From contig NZ_JALGBI010000001.1 of assembly GCF_022809125.1 (NCBI RefSeq), positions 3,038,001 to 3,102,000 on the forward strand: a stretch of DNA of 64,000 nucleotides. The letters are read 5' to 3'. Below the pieces are notes generated by a model. The model saw only the letters and a list, made by a program, of their open reading frames with translations. It had not been told where the DNA came from and searched no databases. A program made the translations under genes and the position numbers. Source of the DNA: Variovorax terrae. GTDB taxonomy: Bacteria; Pseudomonadota; Gammaproteobacteria; Burkholderiales; Burkholderiaceae_C. Of this stretch, positions 8,912-17,327 are shown one piece after another (position 1 is the stretch's first letter; every line of letters begins with the position of its first letter).

Positions 8912-9688
8912 TCATGAGATTCTGCGCCGAAACACCAGGCGCTCGGGCTGCGAGACGGCCGCGTCGAAGGCATAGCCCTCGAGGTCGAAGCCCTCGAGCT
9001 TCTTCGGCGTGATGATGCGGCGGGTGGCGGCGTAGCGCGCCATCAGCCCGCGCGCGCGCTTGGCCAGGAAGCTGATGACCTTGTACTGGCCGCCCTTCCA
9101 GTCCTCGAACACGCATTCGACGACGCGGGCCTTGAGCGCCTTGCGGTCGACCGACTTGAAATACTCCTGCGAGGCCAGGTTCACCACCACCGGCGTGCGG
9201 TCGGCCTGCAGCCGCTGGTTGAGGTAGTCGGCGATGCGCGTGCCCCAGAACTGGTAGAGGTTCTTCGCGCCGCCGACGGCCAGGCGCGTGCCCATTTCCA
9301 GGCGGTAGGGCTGCAGCCGGTCCAGCGGGCGCAGCACGCCGTAGAGGCCGCTCAGGATGCAGACATGGTCCTGCGCCCACGCCAGGTCGTTCGGCTTCAG
9401 CGTCTTCGCGTCCAGCCCTTCATAGACGTCGCCGTTGAAGGCGAGCACCGCCTGCTTCGAATTCTTCGCGGTGAACTTCGGCGTCCAGGCCTGGTAGCGC
9501 GCCACGTTGAGCGCCGACAGCGCATCGCTCAGGCTCATGAGTTCGGCGATCTGCTGCGGCGACTGGTGCCGCAGCACCTCGATGAGTTCGGTGGACTGCT
9601 TCACGAACAGCGGCTGGGTGTGCGGCAGGCCGGCAGGAACAGGGGTGTCGTAGTCCAGGGATTTCGCGGGGGACAGCAGAAACAGCAT
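8912..9688 (-). CDS. yaaA: Peroxide-stress protein YaaA (UPF0246/DUF328)
   Basis: 258 residues, the usual length. Family signatures are visible: the N-terminal [12 protein letters not shown], the motif [33 protein letters not shown], and the basic region [13 protein letters not shown]. In E. coli YaaA lowers free iron and oxidative DNA damage during peroxide stress. It heads the minus-strand run yaaA, P4H-like, hydrolase, queF. Confidence 0.95.
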   Translation of the reverse strand: MLFLLSPAKSLDYDTPVPAGLPHTQPLFVKQSTELIEVLRHQSPQQIAELMSLSDALSALNVARYQAWTPKFTAKNSKQAVLAFNGDVYEGLDAKTLKPNDLAWAQDHVCILSGLYGVLRPLDRLQPYRLEMGTRLAVGGAKNLYQFWGTRIADYLNQRLQADRTPVVVNLASQEYFKSVDRKALKARVVECVFEDWKGGQYKVISFLAKRARGLMARYAATRRIITPKKLEGFDLEGYAFDAAVSQPERLVFRRRIS

Positions 9689-9949
9689 GAGAAGGGATGA
9701 AGCAATCCGGAAACCGGGAGAAACGGGCGGCCACCGCCCGGAAGGCTCCGATTATCCGGGATGCACCGGCCGCGCCGCAGCGCCGGCGACCCAGCGCACG
9801 CCTGCCCCGGCGTGGCCGGCCCGCCACACGCACCGGCACCTACATACATTTTCTTACAAACCCGCTATAACAGCCCACTCCCGGCACGCAGCGCGGCCGG
9901 GATCGCCTCATCGACGGGTTCGCTGCGGCATCAACCATGGAGAAACGCA

Positions 9950-10780
9950 ATGGCAACATCGGCTTGGCAGGGCACCACGGCCATTGTCACCGGGGCCGGC
10001 TCGGGGATCGGGCGCGCGCTCACACTGGCGCTGGCCCGGCGCGGCGTACAGGTGGTGGCCACCGACGTCAACGACGCCGCCGTGCAGCAGGTCGCGGCCG
10101 AGGGCGGAGCATCGGTTCGCGGCGAAGTGCTCGACGTGCGGAGCGCGGACGCTGTGCGCGCGATCGTCGAAGCCACGGTGGACCGGCAGGGTCGCCTCGA
10201 CTACCTGCTCAACAATGCCGGCATGGCCGTCGGCGGCGAGACGGACGACATCCAGCAGGTCGCGTGGGAACGGATCCTGGACGTCAACCTGCGCGGCGTG
10301 ATCCACGGCGTGCTGGCGGCCTACCCGCAGATGTTGAAGCAGGGCTTCGGACACATCGTCAATACGGCCTCGCTGGCCGGCCTCGTCCCCGGGCCGCTGC
10401 TGACGCCCTATGCCATGACCAAGCATGCCGTGGTCGGGCTGTCCACCAGCCTGCGCATCGAGGCGGCGACGCGTGGCGTGCGCGTCAGCGCGCTGTGCCC
10501 GGCCGCCATCGAGACGCCGCTGCTCGACAGCAAGGGGGCGCCAGACCTGCCTGCGCCCATCTGGGTGCCCGACATGCGCCGCTTCCTGACGCGCCTCGCC
10601 GGCCCGCCCCATCCGGTGGCGGCCTTCGCCGAGGAGGCGCTCGACGCCATCGAGCGCAACCAGGCCATCATCGTCGTTCCAGGGCGCGCACGGGTGGCCT
10701 GGCGCCTCGCGCGGCTGTTCCCCGGGCTGGTGGAAAGACTGGCGCTGTCGGCGGTCCAGGCCGAGCGGGCCGACCGGTAG
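9950..10780 (+). CDS. Short-chain dehydrogenase/reductase
   Basis: 276-residue classical SDR. The cofactor motif TGAGSGIG is at 14-21, NNAG at 88-91, and the catalytic Ser141, Tyr154 and Lys158 are in place (TASLAG...YAMTKHA). Asp39 at the end of beta-2 favours NAD(H) over NADP(H). Start at 9950 was chosen for the GGAGAAAC upstream; the frame is open further upstream but not conserved. It stands alone between divergent and convergent neighbours, so its substrate is unknown. Confidence 0.88.
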   Translation: MATSAWQGTTAIVTGAGSGIGRALTLALARRGVQVVATDVNDAAVQQVAAEGGASVRGEVLDVRSADAVRAIVEATVDRQGRLDYLLNNAGMAVGGETDDIQQVAWERILDVNLRGVIHGVLAAYPQMLKQGFGHIVNTASLAGLVPGPLLTPYAMTKHAVVGLSTSLRIEAATRGVRVSALCPAAIETPLLDSKGAPDLPAPIWVPDMRRFLTRLAGPPHPVAAFAEEALDAIERNQAIIVVPGRARVAWRLARLFPGLVERLALSAVQAERADR

Positions 10781-10798
10781 CCGGCTGCGGACGCGACC

Positions 10799-11383
10799 TC
10801 AGGCCGGCGCCAGATCCCCCGCCAGCGAGGCCAGCGTGTCGGCCGGGATGTCCATGTGCGCCGGGTAGTGGGTGTGGTCGCAGCCCAGGCGCACCGAGGC
10901 GCCGGCCTGGATTGCCGCGCGCATCGCAGGCGTGAACTCGAAGCGCACGAAGTGCACGGCCGAGGTTTTCTCGTCGTTCTCGCGGTCCAGGTCTTCGTCG
11001 GCGATGGCGTAGACGCGGTCATGGCCTTCGACTTCGACGAACAGGCGGTCCTCCACGCCGATCAGGCGCGCCAGCTCGCGCTTGCGTTCGTTGACGTCGG
11101 GGTACTCGATCATCATGGTCGCCTTCCAGTTGCCGCCGTCGGGCACCAGGGGCGCGTAGGCCTCGATCTCCTGCTCGATGCCCTCTTCCTCGAAGATCTT
11201 CTCGATGCGCAGCATCTCCTGGATCTGGTAGCGGATGCTGGTCTCGCTCTCGAACTGCAGCGTGATGTGCTCGCCCAGGTGCACGCTGCGCAGCTTGCGG
11301 TGCGCGATGATCTGCGGCTTGTTCTCCTTGCGGTACTTGCTGTAGGCCTCGAGCGTCATGAGGCTGTCGCGGGTGATGGTCAT
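10799..11383 (-). CDS. DUF3501 family protein
   Basis: 194 residues matching the DUF3501 pattern: N-terminal TRDSLMTLEAYSKYRKE, then RKLRSVHLGEHITLQFES, IRYQIQEMLRIEKIFEE and a C-terminal RFEFTPAMRAAI. Function is unknown. It is the last gene of a run with an Fe-S oxidoreductase subunit and rubrerythrin, an arrangement I recall from other proteobacteria. That suggests a role with the rubrerythrin in peroxide or redox handling (inference). Confidence 0.85.
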   Translation of the reverse strand: MTITRDSLMTLEAYSKYRKENKPQIIAHRKLRSVHLGEHITLQFESETSIRYQIQEMLRIEKIFEEEGIEQEIEAYAPLVPDGGNWKATMMIEYPDVNERKRELARLIGVEDRLFVEVEGHDRVYAIADEDLDRENDEKTSAVHFVRFEFTPAMRAAIQAGASVRLGCDHTHYPAHMDIPADTLASLAGDLAPA

Positions 11384-11396
11384 CGGGGAAGTCTCC

Positions 11397-12764
11397 TCAT
11401 TCGAGTCCGTAGGCCATGCGCACCAGGCTCAGCGGATGCTCGAGCCTGGGCGCGCCGAGCTGGTTGACCTCGAAGCCCTGCGCGATGTGGTGGCCGCCCA
11501 GCGGGCAGTCGGAGCTGATGTAGTCGGGCAGGCCGCCGTCGCCCTGGCCCGAGCCGGGGTGCTCGGCCATGCGCTTGAACAGCGGTTTGCCGATCTTCAG
11601 GGCCTGCTGGTGGTAGGCCTTCTTGACGCCGAAGGTGCCGGCATGGCCCGAGCAGCGCTCGTTGGTCTGGACCCAGGTGCCGGGCACCATCTTGAGCATC
11701 TCCTCGGTCTTCTTGCCGATGTTCTGCACCCGGCCGTGGCAGGGGATCTGGTAGCTGATCCTGCCCAGGGACCGCGGGAATTCTGTCTTGAGCAGGCCGT
11801 CGCGCTTGCGCGCCATCAGGTACTCGAACGGGTCCCACATCGCGTCTTGGACGGCCTGCACGTCGGCGTCTGCGGGGTACATCAGCGGCAGCTCCTGCTT
11901 GAACATCAGCGTGCAGCTGGGCACGGCCGTGAGGATGGCATAGCCTTCCTTCGCATAGCGGGCCAGCACCGGGATGTTGGCTTCCTTGCTGGCGTTCACC
12001 GAATCGAGGTCGCCGAGTTCGAGCTTGGGCATGCCACAGCATTTCTCCTTGCTCACCAGCACGTAGGGCACTTCGTTGTGGTCCAGCACCTTGAGCAGAT
12101 CGTGGCCGATGCCGGGCTCGTTGTAGTTGACGTAGCAGGTGGCATAGACGGCCACCTTGCCGGGGGTCTTGGCGCCGTCCTTCACGGCGTATGGCTTCGA
12201 TTCGGGCGCGCCGGAGCGGAACTTGCGCGTAGCCAGCGCCGGCAGCCAGGCATTGCGGTCCACGCCCAGCACGCTCTCCATGGCGGCACGGGCCGGCTTG
12301 GTGTGGTTCACGGCGTTGGCCACCTGCACCACGATGGGAATGCCGGCGAACTGGCCGTGCACGTCGGTCGAGGCCAGGAACTTCTCGCCGGCCGTGACCT
12401 CGCCCTTCTTGAACTTGATCGCCTTGGCGCGCAGCATGGTGTGCGGGAAATCGACGTTCCACTCGTGCGGCGGCACGTAGGGGCACTTGGTCATGTAGCA
12501 CAGGTCGCACAGGTAGCACTGGTCGACCACCTTCCAGTAGTCCTTCTTGTCGACGGCATCGACCTCGCCGCTCTGGCCCTCGTCGACCAGGTCGAATAGC
12601 GTGGGGAACGAGCCGCACAGACTCACGCAGCGGCGGCAGCCGTGGCAGATCTCGAAGATGCGCTCCATCTCATGCAGCGTGGCCGCTTCGTCGTAGAAAT
12701 CCGGGCTCTTCCAGTCGATGGGGTGGCGTGTGGGGGCTTCGAGATTGCCTTCGCGTGCTGCCAT
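11397..12764 (-). CDS. Heterodisulfide-reductase-like Fe-S protein (GlpC/CCG type)
   Basis: 455 residues. The N-terminal ferredoxin-like part has CHGCRRCVSLC (about 40) and CYLCDLCYMTKCP (about 83), enough Cys for two [4Fe-4S] clusters. The C-terminal part carries cysteine-rich segments of the HdrB/GlpC CCG family (EKCCGMPKLE, ERCSGHAG, SSDCPLGGHH). No flavin domain is visible, so it needs a redox partner. Start at 12764 was chosen because GGAAGA precedes it and it gives the expected N-terminus. It lies between rubrerythrin and DUF3501 genes, suggesting it feeds electrons to rubrerythrin (inference). Confidence 0.88.
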   Translation of the reverse strand: MAAREGNLEAPTRHPIDWKSPDFYDEAATLHEMERIFEICHGCRRCVSLCGSFPTLFDLVDEGQSGEVDAVDKKDYWKVVDQCYLCDLCYMTKCPYVPPHEWNVDFPHTMLRAKAIKFKKGEVTAGEKFLASTDVHGQFAGIPIVVQVANAVNHTKPARAAMESVLGVDRNAWLPALATRKFRSGAPESKPYAVKDGAKTPGKVAVYATCYVNYNEPGIGHDLLKVLDHNEVPYVLVSKEKCCGMPKLELGDLDSVNASKEANIPVLARYAKEGYAILTAVPSCTLMFKQELPLMYPADADVQAVQDAMWDPFEYLMARKRDGLLKTEFPRSLGRISYQIPCHGRVQNIGKKTEEMLKMVPGTWVQTNERCSGHAGTFGVKKAYHQQALKIGKPLFKRMAEHPGSGQGDGGLPDYISSDCPLGGHHIAQGFEVNQLGAPRLEHPLSLVRMAYGLE

Positions 12765-12781
12765 GGAAGTTCTTCCTTTGC

Positions 12782-12865
12782 GGGGGCCACCGCGGAACCG
12801 GCTTTGCCGGGCCGCTGGTGGCGCCCCCTTGAGGGGGAAGCGCGACAGGCGCTTCGGGGGTGGGC
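12782..12865 (+). repeat. GC-rich dispersed repeat A, copy 1
   Basis: GGGGGCCACCGCGGAACCGG, then CTTTGCCGGGCCGCTGGTGG and a block of C/G runs. It matches the reverse complement of 36910-37000 and resembles 41053-41150 in order of blocks. It occupies nearly the whole gap between rubrerythrin and the Fe-S protein gene and can fold into GC-rich hairpins. Confidence 0.7.
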
Positions 12866-13288
12866 TTAATCGACGAGTTCGTTCAGCGCCCGGGTGTAGC
12901 GGTTGGCATGCGAGCGCTCGGCCTTGGCCAGCGTCTCGAACCAGTCGGCCACTTCGTCGAAGCCTTCGTCGCGCGCGGTCTTGGCCATGCCCGGGTACAT
13001 GTCGGTGTACTCGTGGGTTTCGCCGGCCACGGCGGCCTTCAGGTTGTCGCGCGTGGCGCCGATCGGCAGGCCGGTGGCGGGATCGCCGCACTGCTCCAGC
13101 CATTCGAGATGGCCGTGGGCATGGCCGGTTTCGCCTTCGGCGGTGGAACGGAACAGCGCCGCCACGTCGTTCTGGCCTTCAACGTCGGCCTTGTTTGCGA
13201 AGTACAGGTAACGGCGGTTGGCCTGGGATTCACCGGAAAAAGCCTCTTTGAGGTTTTGTTCCGTCTTGGAGCCTTTGAGTGCTGCCAT
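12866..13288 (-). CDS. Rubrerythrin, short form without rubredoxin domain
   Basis: 140-residue ferritin-like diiron peroxidase. Ligand candidates are Glu20 ([10 protein letters not shown]), Glu53/His56 (EGETGHAH), Glu90/Glu93 (AGETHEYTD) and Glu124/His127 ([10 protein letters not shown]), the full rubrerythrin set. The usual C-terminal rubredoxin domain (CxxC pairs) is absent, so electrons must come from another protein. The Fe-S protein just downstream is the natural candidate. A Fur-box-like palindrome lies about 160 bp upstream. Confidence 0.93.
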   Translation of the reverse strand: MAALKGSKTEQNLKEAFSGESQANRRYLYFANKADVEGQNDVAALFRSTAEGETGHAHGHLEWLEQCGDPATGLPIGATRDNLKAAVAGETHEYTDMYPGMAKTARDEGFDEVADWFETLAKAERSHANRYTRALNELVD

Positions 13289-13445
13289 GGAAATCTCCTT
13301 CGTGGGTTGAACAAACTGACTGGGTCGCCTCGAACAGCCATGTGAGCCATGTGTCTAAGACCGTCTCAGGTTAGCCGTGTTAGAGCGGCCCGTCTAATAA
13401 GCTGCGTCAATCCATGACATTGCATTTGGCTATGGCATCGATAGT

Positions 13446-13464
13446 ATTGATAATAATTCTCAAT
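13446..13464. promoter_or_regulatory. Fur-box-like palindrome
   Basis: ATTGATAATAATTCTCAAT is a near-perfect 19-bp inverted repeat that closely resembles the classical Fur box. It sits between the divergent rubrerythrin and VOC genes, 20 bp upstream of a good -35 for the VOC gene, so either unit could be the target. AT-richness contrasts sharply with the surrounding GC-rich DNA. Confidence 0.6.
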
Positions 13465-13483
13465 AAGACAGGCCGCCTCCCGA

Positions 13484-13512
13484 TTGGCATCAGATGGCAA
13501 TTACGTTATAGT
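13484..13512 (+). promoter_or_regulatory. Sigma-70-type promoter for the VOC operon
   Basis: TTGGCA (13484-13489) and TATAGT (13507-13512) are separated by 17 bp, close to consensus. The predicted start is about 40 bases before the VOC start codon. Confidence 0.6.
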
Positions 13513-13560
13513 AAATGCATTACGCATAGTTGAATCTTCACCCTCTTCGAGGAGACTGTC

Positions 13561-14178
13561 ATGGCCGCTGTACTGAAAGACGTCGCCCACCTGCCGGCGC
13601 CGGCACCCATCCACCAGTTGCACCACTACGCCTACCGCGCCCGGGATGCCGAGGAAACCCGGCACTTCTACGAAGACATCCTGGGCCTGCCGCTGTACCA
13701 CATCATCCAGAGCGACGTGGTGCCCAGCACCGGCGAGTACTGCCCCTACACGCACTTTTTCTTCCGTCTGCAGGATGGCTCGTTCATCGCCTTCTTCGAC
13801 CTCGGCAACGACGAGGCCGCCCTGCCCTCGCCCAACACGCCGGCCTGGGTCAACCACATCTCGTTCCGCGTGGACTCGGTGCAGGCCCTGGAGGACATGA
13901 AGGCGCGCCTGCAGGCCGAGGGCGTGGAGGTGCTGGGCGTGACCGACCACCACATCTTCAAGAGCATCTACTTCTTCGACCCCAACGGCGTGCGCCTGGA
14001 ACTCACCGCGCAGCTGGCCGACGAGTTCCAGATGCTGCAGGAAAGCAAGACCGCGCACGCCCGCCTCCAGGAATGGACGGCGCGCAAGGAGCAATGGCGC
14101 CAGGACCGCGCCGCCGGCCGGGCCGCCGAGCCGCTCAAGCCGCAGCAGAACGACCGGCCCGAATTCACCCCCAGGTAA
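13561..14178 (+). CDS. VOC-family protein (glyoxalase/extradiol dioxygenase fold)
   Basis: 205 residues with a paired beta-alpha-beta-beta-beta fold. Metal ligand candidates are His in IHQLHHYAYR (about 21), His in WVNHISFRV (about 100) and Glu in GVRLELTAQL (about 148). The C-terminal 45 residues are charged and probably helical or disordered. As first gene of a run with a Bug receptor, an aromatic-hydroxylase-like flavoprotein and DUF2783, it may be a ring-cleaving dioxygenase or isomerase acting after the flavoprotein (inference). Confidence 0.82.
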   Translation: MAAVLKDVAHLPAPAPIHQLHHYAYRARDAEETRHFYEDILGLPLYHIIQSDVVPSTGEYCPYTHFFFRLQDGSFIAFFDLGNDEAALPSPNTPAWVNHISFRVDSVQALEDMKARLQAEGVEVLGVTDHHIFKSIYFFDPNGVRLELTAQLADEFQMLQESKTAHARLQEWTARKEQWRQDRAAGRAAEPLKPQQNDRPEFTPR

Positions 14179-14257
14179 GCCCGTTGGCCCCGAGCAGCCG
14201 CCGCAGAGCGAGCGCCGCGGGCCGTTTTCATCGCCACATCCCTTTGAGGAGACAAAT

Positions 14258-15247
14258 GTGCTTCGTCTGATTTCTTCCGTCCGCCGCGCGCTGCTGCCGG
14301 CTCTGGCCTTCGCCGCCGCCACGCTCTCGGCCGGCGCCCAGGCCCAGAACTTCCCGAACAAGCCCATCAAATGGGTGGTGGGCTACCCCGCCGGCGGCGG
14401 CACCGATTTTCTGGCGCGCACCATCGCCGCGCAAATGTCGGCGCAGCTCGGCCAGCAGGTCGTCATCGACAACCGGCCGGGCGCCGGCGCCATCATCGGC
14501 GCCGACATCACGGCCAAGTCGCCGGGCGACGGCTACACCGTGTTCACCGCCGACAACGGCGTGCTGGTCTACAACCCCGCGCTCTACAAGAAGCTGCCCT
14601 ACGACCCCGCCAAGGACTTCGCCTCCATCGGCCTGATGGCGCGCGCGCCGCTGATGATCGTGGCCGCGCCCACCGCCGGCATCAAGGACGCGAAGGAACT
14701 GCTCGACACGCTCAAAAAGAACCCCGGCAAGTACAGCTACGGCTCGCCCGGCAACGGCAGCCCGCACCACCTGGCCATGGAGCTGCTCAAGAGCCGCACC
14801 GGCCTGTTCGTGGTGCACGTGCCCTACCGCGGCGCGGCGCCCGCGCTGCAGGACGTGATGGGCGGCCAGATCCCGCTGATGATGGTGGATACCTCGAGCG
14901 GCATGAGCGCCGTGAAGGCCGGCAAGCTGGTGCCGCTGGTCATGCTCTCGGCCAAGCGCATCCCGCAGCTGCCCGAGGTGCCGACCATGGCCGAGCTCGG
15001 CTACAAGGACGTGGAGGCTTACGCCTGGCAGGGCCTGGTGGTGCCGGCCAGCACGCCCAGGGACGTCCAGCTCAAGCTCAATGCCGAGATGCAGGCCGCG
15101 CTCAACAACCCGGGCGTGCGCAAGAAGCTGTACGACGCCGCCTGGGACCCGGTGCCCAGCGACGCGGGCATGATGGTGGCCTACACCGCCGCCGAAACGC
15201 GCGTCTGGCACAAGCTCATCAAGGAGCGCGGCATCACGCTGGAATGA
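14258..15247 (+). CDS. Bug/TctC-family periplasmic solute-binding protein
   Basis: 329 residues, GTG start with GAGGA upstream. The N-terminal signal peptide ends AGAQAQ. The mature protein has the family hallmarks PIKWVVGYPAGGGTD, NRPGAGAIIGAD, the DGYTVF strand, NPALYKKLPYDP and a C-terminal TAAETRVWHKLIKERG. Such receptors bind carboxylates or aromatic acids, some with tripartite TctAB transporters, many as orphans. No TctA or TctB is in the window. Position between VOC and monooxygenase genes suggests it captures that pathway's substrate. Confidence 0.93.
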   Translation: MLRLISSVRRALLPALAFAAATLSAGAQAQNFPNKPIKWVVGYPAGGGTDFLARTIAAQMSAQLGQQVVIDNRPGAGAIIGADITAKSPGDGYTVFTADNGVLVYNPALYKKLPYDPAKDFASIGLMARAPLMIVAAPTAGIKDAKELLDTLKKNPGKYSYGSPGNGSPHHLAMELLKSRTGLFVVHVPYRGAAPALQDVMGGQIPLMMVDTSSGMSAVKAGKLVPLVMLSAKRIPQLPEVPTMAELGYKDVEAYAWQGLVVPASTPRDVQLKLNAEMQAALNNPGVRKKLYDAAWDPVPSDAGMMVAYTAAETRVWHKLIKERGITLE

Positions 15248-15263
15248 GCGCGGCGGCCTCAAT

Positions 15264-15323
15264 CGCTACATTTTTGATAGCAGACAATCACGAGGGCGCC
15301 TGGACATCCGGCCCAAAAGACCC
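15264..15323 (+). repeat. Dispersed GCTAT/ATAGC repeat, copy 3
   Basis: CGCTACATTTTTGATAGC is followed by TGGACATCCGGCCCAAAAG. It fills the gap between the Bug receptor and the flavoprotein monooxygenase. Confidence 0.75.
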
Positions 15324-15342
15324 ATGAAACCAAGGAAATCGC

Positions 15343-17073
15343 ATGCTGGAGGCTGACATGCCTGCAAACTACGCCGACACCGCCTTTACCAACGGCTACG
15401 AATTCACCCAGGGCGCCGGCTACACCCTGCCCGAATACCCGTTCGTCGAGCCCCCCGAGCTGGCCTCGGGCCAGGTGGTGCGGCACCCGGTCGTGATCGT
15501 GGGCGGCGGCATCACCGGCCTCACGCTGGCCTGCTCGCTGGCCAGGCTGGGCGTGGCGGCGGTGCTGCTGGACGAGGACAACACCGTGGGCGTCAAGGGC
15601 GCCTCCTCGCGCGGCATCTGCTACACGCAGAAGTCGCTGGAGATCTTCCACCGCCTGGGCGTCTACGAACGCATCGCGGCCAAGGGCATCCAGTGGAGCG
15701 TGGGCCGCACCTTCGCGGGCGAGGACGAGGTCTATTCGTTCGACCTGCGCCAGCAAAGCGCCTACAACCTCTCGAGCCAGCCGCCGTTCATCAACATCCA
15801 GCAGTTCTACATCGAGGGCTTCCTGGTCGAGCGCATCTATGAGCTCGGCCATGTGGACCTGCGCTGGAAAAGCCGCGTCACCGCCTTCGAGCAGAACGCC
15901 GGCGGCGCCACGCTCACGGTGGAAACCCCGGCCGGCAGCTACCGCATCGAAGCCGACCACGTGGTGGACGCCACCGGCTCGCACAGCCCGTTCCGGCGCT
16001 GGTGCAACGCCTCGGTCACCGCCAAGAAGGGCGACGACCGCTGGTGCATCGCCGACGTGCGCTTCACCAAGCGCCCGCCCACCGAGCGCCACACCTGGGT
16101 CGAGGCGCCGTTCAACGAAAACCGCGCCGTCTGGCAGCACCTGATGGGCGACGACGTCTGGCGCATCGACTACCAGATGGCGCCCAACGCCGACCCCGAC
16201 TACGTGAGCCGCGAGGACGTGGTGCGCGAGCGCCTGGCGCGCCAGTTCGGCGCGGACTGCGGCGTGGAGATCGTCTGGGTCGGCCCCTACGCCTACCGCA
16301 GCGAGTGCATCGACCAGATGCGCCACGGCCGCGTGTTCTTCATGGGCGACTCGGCCAAGGTGGTCAGCCCGTTCGGCGCGCGCGGCGGCAACACCGGCAT
16401 CGCCGACGCCGACAACCTGGCCTGGAAGCTGGCCACCGTGCTGCGCGGCCAGGCCGCGCCCGCGCTGCTGCACAGCTACCACGAGGAACGCCACGAGGCC
16501 GCGCGCCAGAACGTGCTGGTGACCAACCGCACGGCGCGCTTCCTGCGCCCGGCCGACGGCGTGGAGCGGCTGTTCCGCGACGCCGCCATCGGCCTGGCCA
16601 AGCAGCACCCGTTCGCGCGCCAGTTCGTCAACACCGGCCGCATGGCGGTGGCCAACCCCTACACCCGCTCCAGCGCCTGCGACAGCACCGGCGGCCTGTC
16701 GGTGCAGAACGTGGGCTTCCAGTGGGCCGACGGCAGCCGCGGCGTCGTCAACGACCTGCTGCAATGGGCCGGCGGCCACCTGCTGCTGCTGGTGTTCGGC
16801 CGCCTCGAGGCGGCCGACCGGCAACGCCTGCGCGCGCTCGCCCAGGCGGCGCCCGTGCGCTGCGTGCAGGTGCTGGGCGCCGGCGACCCGGCCGCCGTGC
16901 GCGAGCATGTGCGCGACCCTGAAGGCCACCTGCGGGGCGCCTGCCACCTGGCCGGCCATGCCTGGGCGCTGCTGCGCCCCGACAGCTATGTGGCCGCCAC
17001 CGGCGAGGCCATCGACGCCGCGCTGGTGCGCGCCATCGAGAAATCCCTGGGCGCCGATCAGGAGGCCGCATGA
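15343..17073 (+). CDS. FAD-dependent aromatic monooxygenase (MhpA/PheA-like)
   Basis: 576-residue group A flavoprotein hydroxylase. The Rossmann motif VIVGGGITGL is at 52-60. An NADPH/FAD segment VVDATGSHSPFRRW follows near residue 210, and the FAD ribityl motif MGDSAKVVSPFGARGGN near 335-352. A C-terminal thioredoxin-like domain follows as in phenol and 3-(3-hydroxyphenyl)propionate hydroxylases. It probably hydroxylates an aromatic acid using NAD(P)H and O2; the substrate is unknown. Two starts are possible: 15343 (AAGGA upstream) and 15358 (GGAGG upstream). Overlaps the DUF2783 gene by 4 bp. Confidence 0.88.
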   Translation: MLEADMPANYADTAFTNGYEFTQGAGYTLPEYPFVEPPELASGQVVRHPVVIVGGGITGLTLACSLARLGVAAVLLDEDNTVGVKGASSRGICYTQKSLEIFHRLGVYERIAAKGIQWSVGRTFAGEDEVYSFDLRQQSAYNLSSQPPFINIQQFYIEGFLVERIYELGHVDLRWKSRVTAFEQNAGGATLTVETPAGSYRIEADHVVDATGSHSPFRRWCNASVTAKKGDDRWCIADVRFTKRPPTERHTWVEAPFNENRAVWQHLMGDDVWRIDYQMAPNADPDYVSREDVVRERLARQFGADCGVEIVWVGPYAYRSECIDQMRHGRVFFMGDSAKVVSPFGARGGNTGIADADNLAWKLATVLRGQAAPALLHSYHEERHEAARQNVLVTNRTARFLRPADGVERLFRDAAIGLAKQHPFARQFVNTGRMAVANPYTRSSACDSTGGLSVQNVGFQWADGSRGVVNDLLQWAGGHLLLLVFGRLEAADRQRLRALAQAAPVRCVQVLGAGDPAAVREHVRDPEGHLRGACHLAGHAWALLRPDSYVAATGEAIDAALVRAIEKSLGADQEAA

Positions 17074-17258
17074 AAACCATCCTCAACTTCCAGGACGCGG
17101 ACCTGTTCTACGAGCAGCTGCTGGACGCCCACCAGGGCCTGAGCCAGCCGCAGTCCGAACTCTTCAACGCGCGCCTCGTCCTGCTGCTGGCCAACCAGGT
17201 GGGCGACGCCAAGGTGCTGCAGGCCTGCATCGAGGCGGCAAAGGACATCCCCAAGTAA
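17070..17258 (+). CDS. DUF2783 small protein
   Basis: 62 residues matching the DUF2783 pattern (DADLFYEQLLDAHQGLS...LNARLVLLLANQVGD type). It is all-helical in appearance, has no signal peptide and no known function. The ATGA overlap with the flavoprotein hydroxylase implies coupled translation and perhaps physical association. Members of this family are often found next to such monooxygenases. Confidence 0.85.
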   Translation: MKTILNFQDADLFYEQLLDAHQGLSQPQSELFNARLVLLLANQVGDAKVLQACIEAAKDIPK

Positions 17259-17284
17259 AATTGCGGTTTCCCACCCGGTCATCC

Positions 17285-17306
17285 AACGGCACCTGCGGGT
17301 GCCGTT
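17285..17306 (+). terminator. Perfect hairpin ahead of valS
   Basis: AACGGCACC-TGCG-GGTGCCGTT forms a 9-bp perfect stem with a 4-base loop, followed by CGTCATTTT. It lies 26 bp after DUF2783 and 21 bp before valS. It can end the catabolic operon, or act in the valS leader as an attenuator-like structure. The T-tract is short. Confidence 0.55.
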
Positions 17307-17327
17307 CGTCATTTTGAAGTCCACGCC

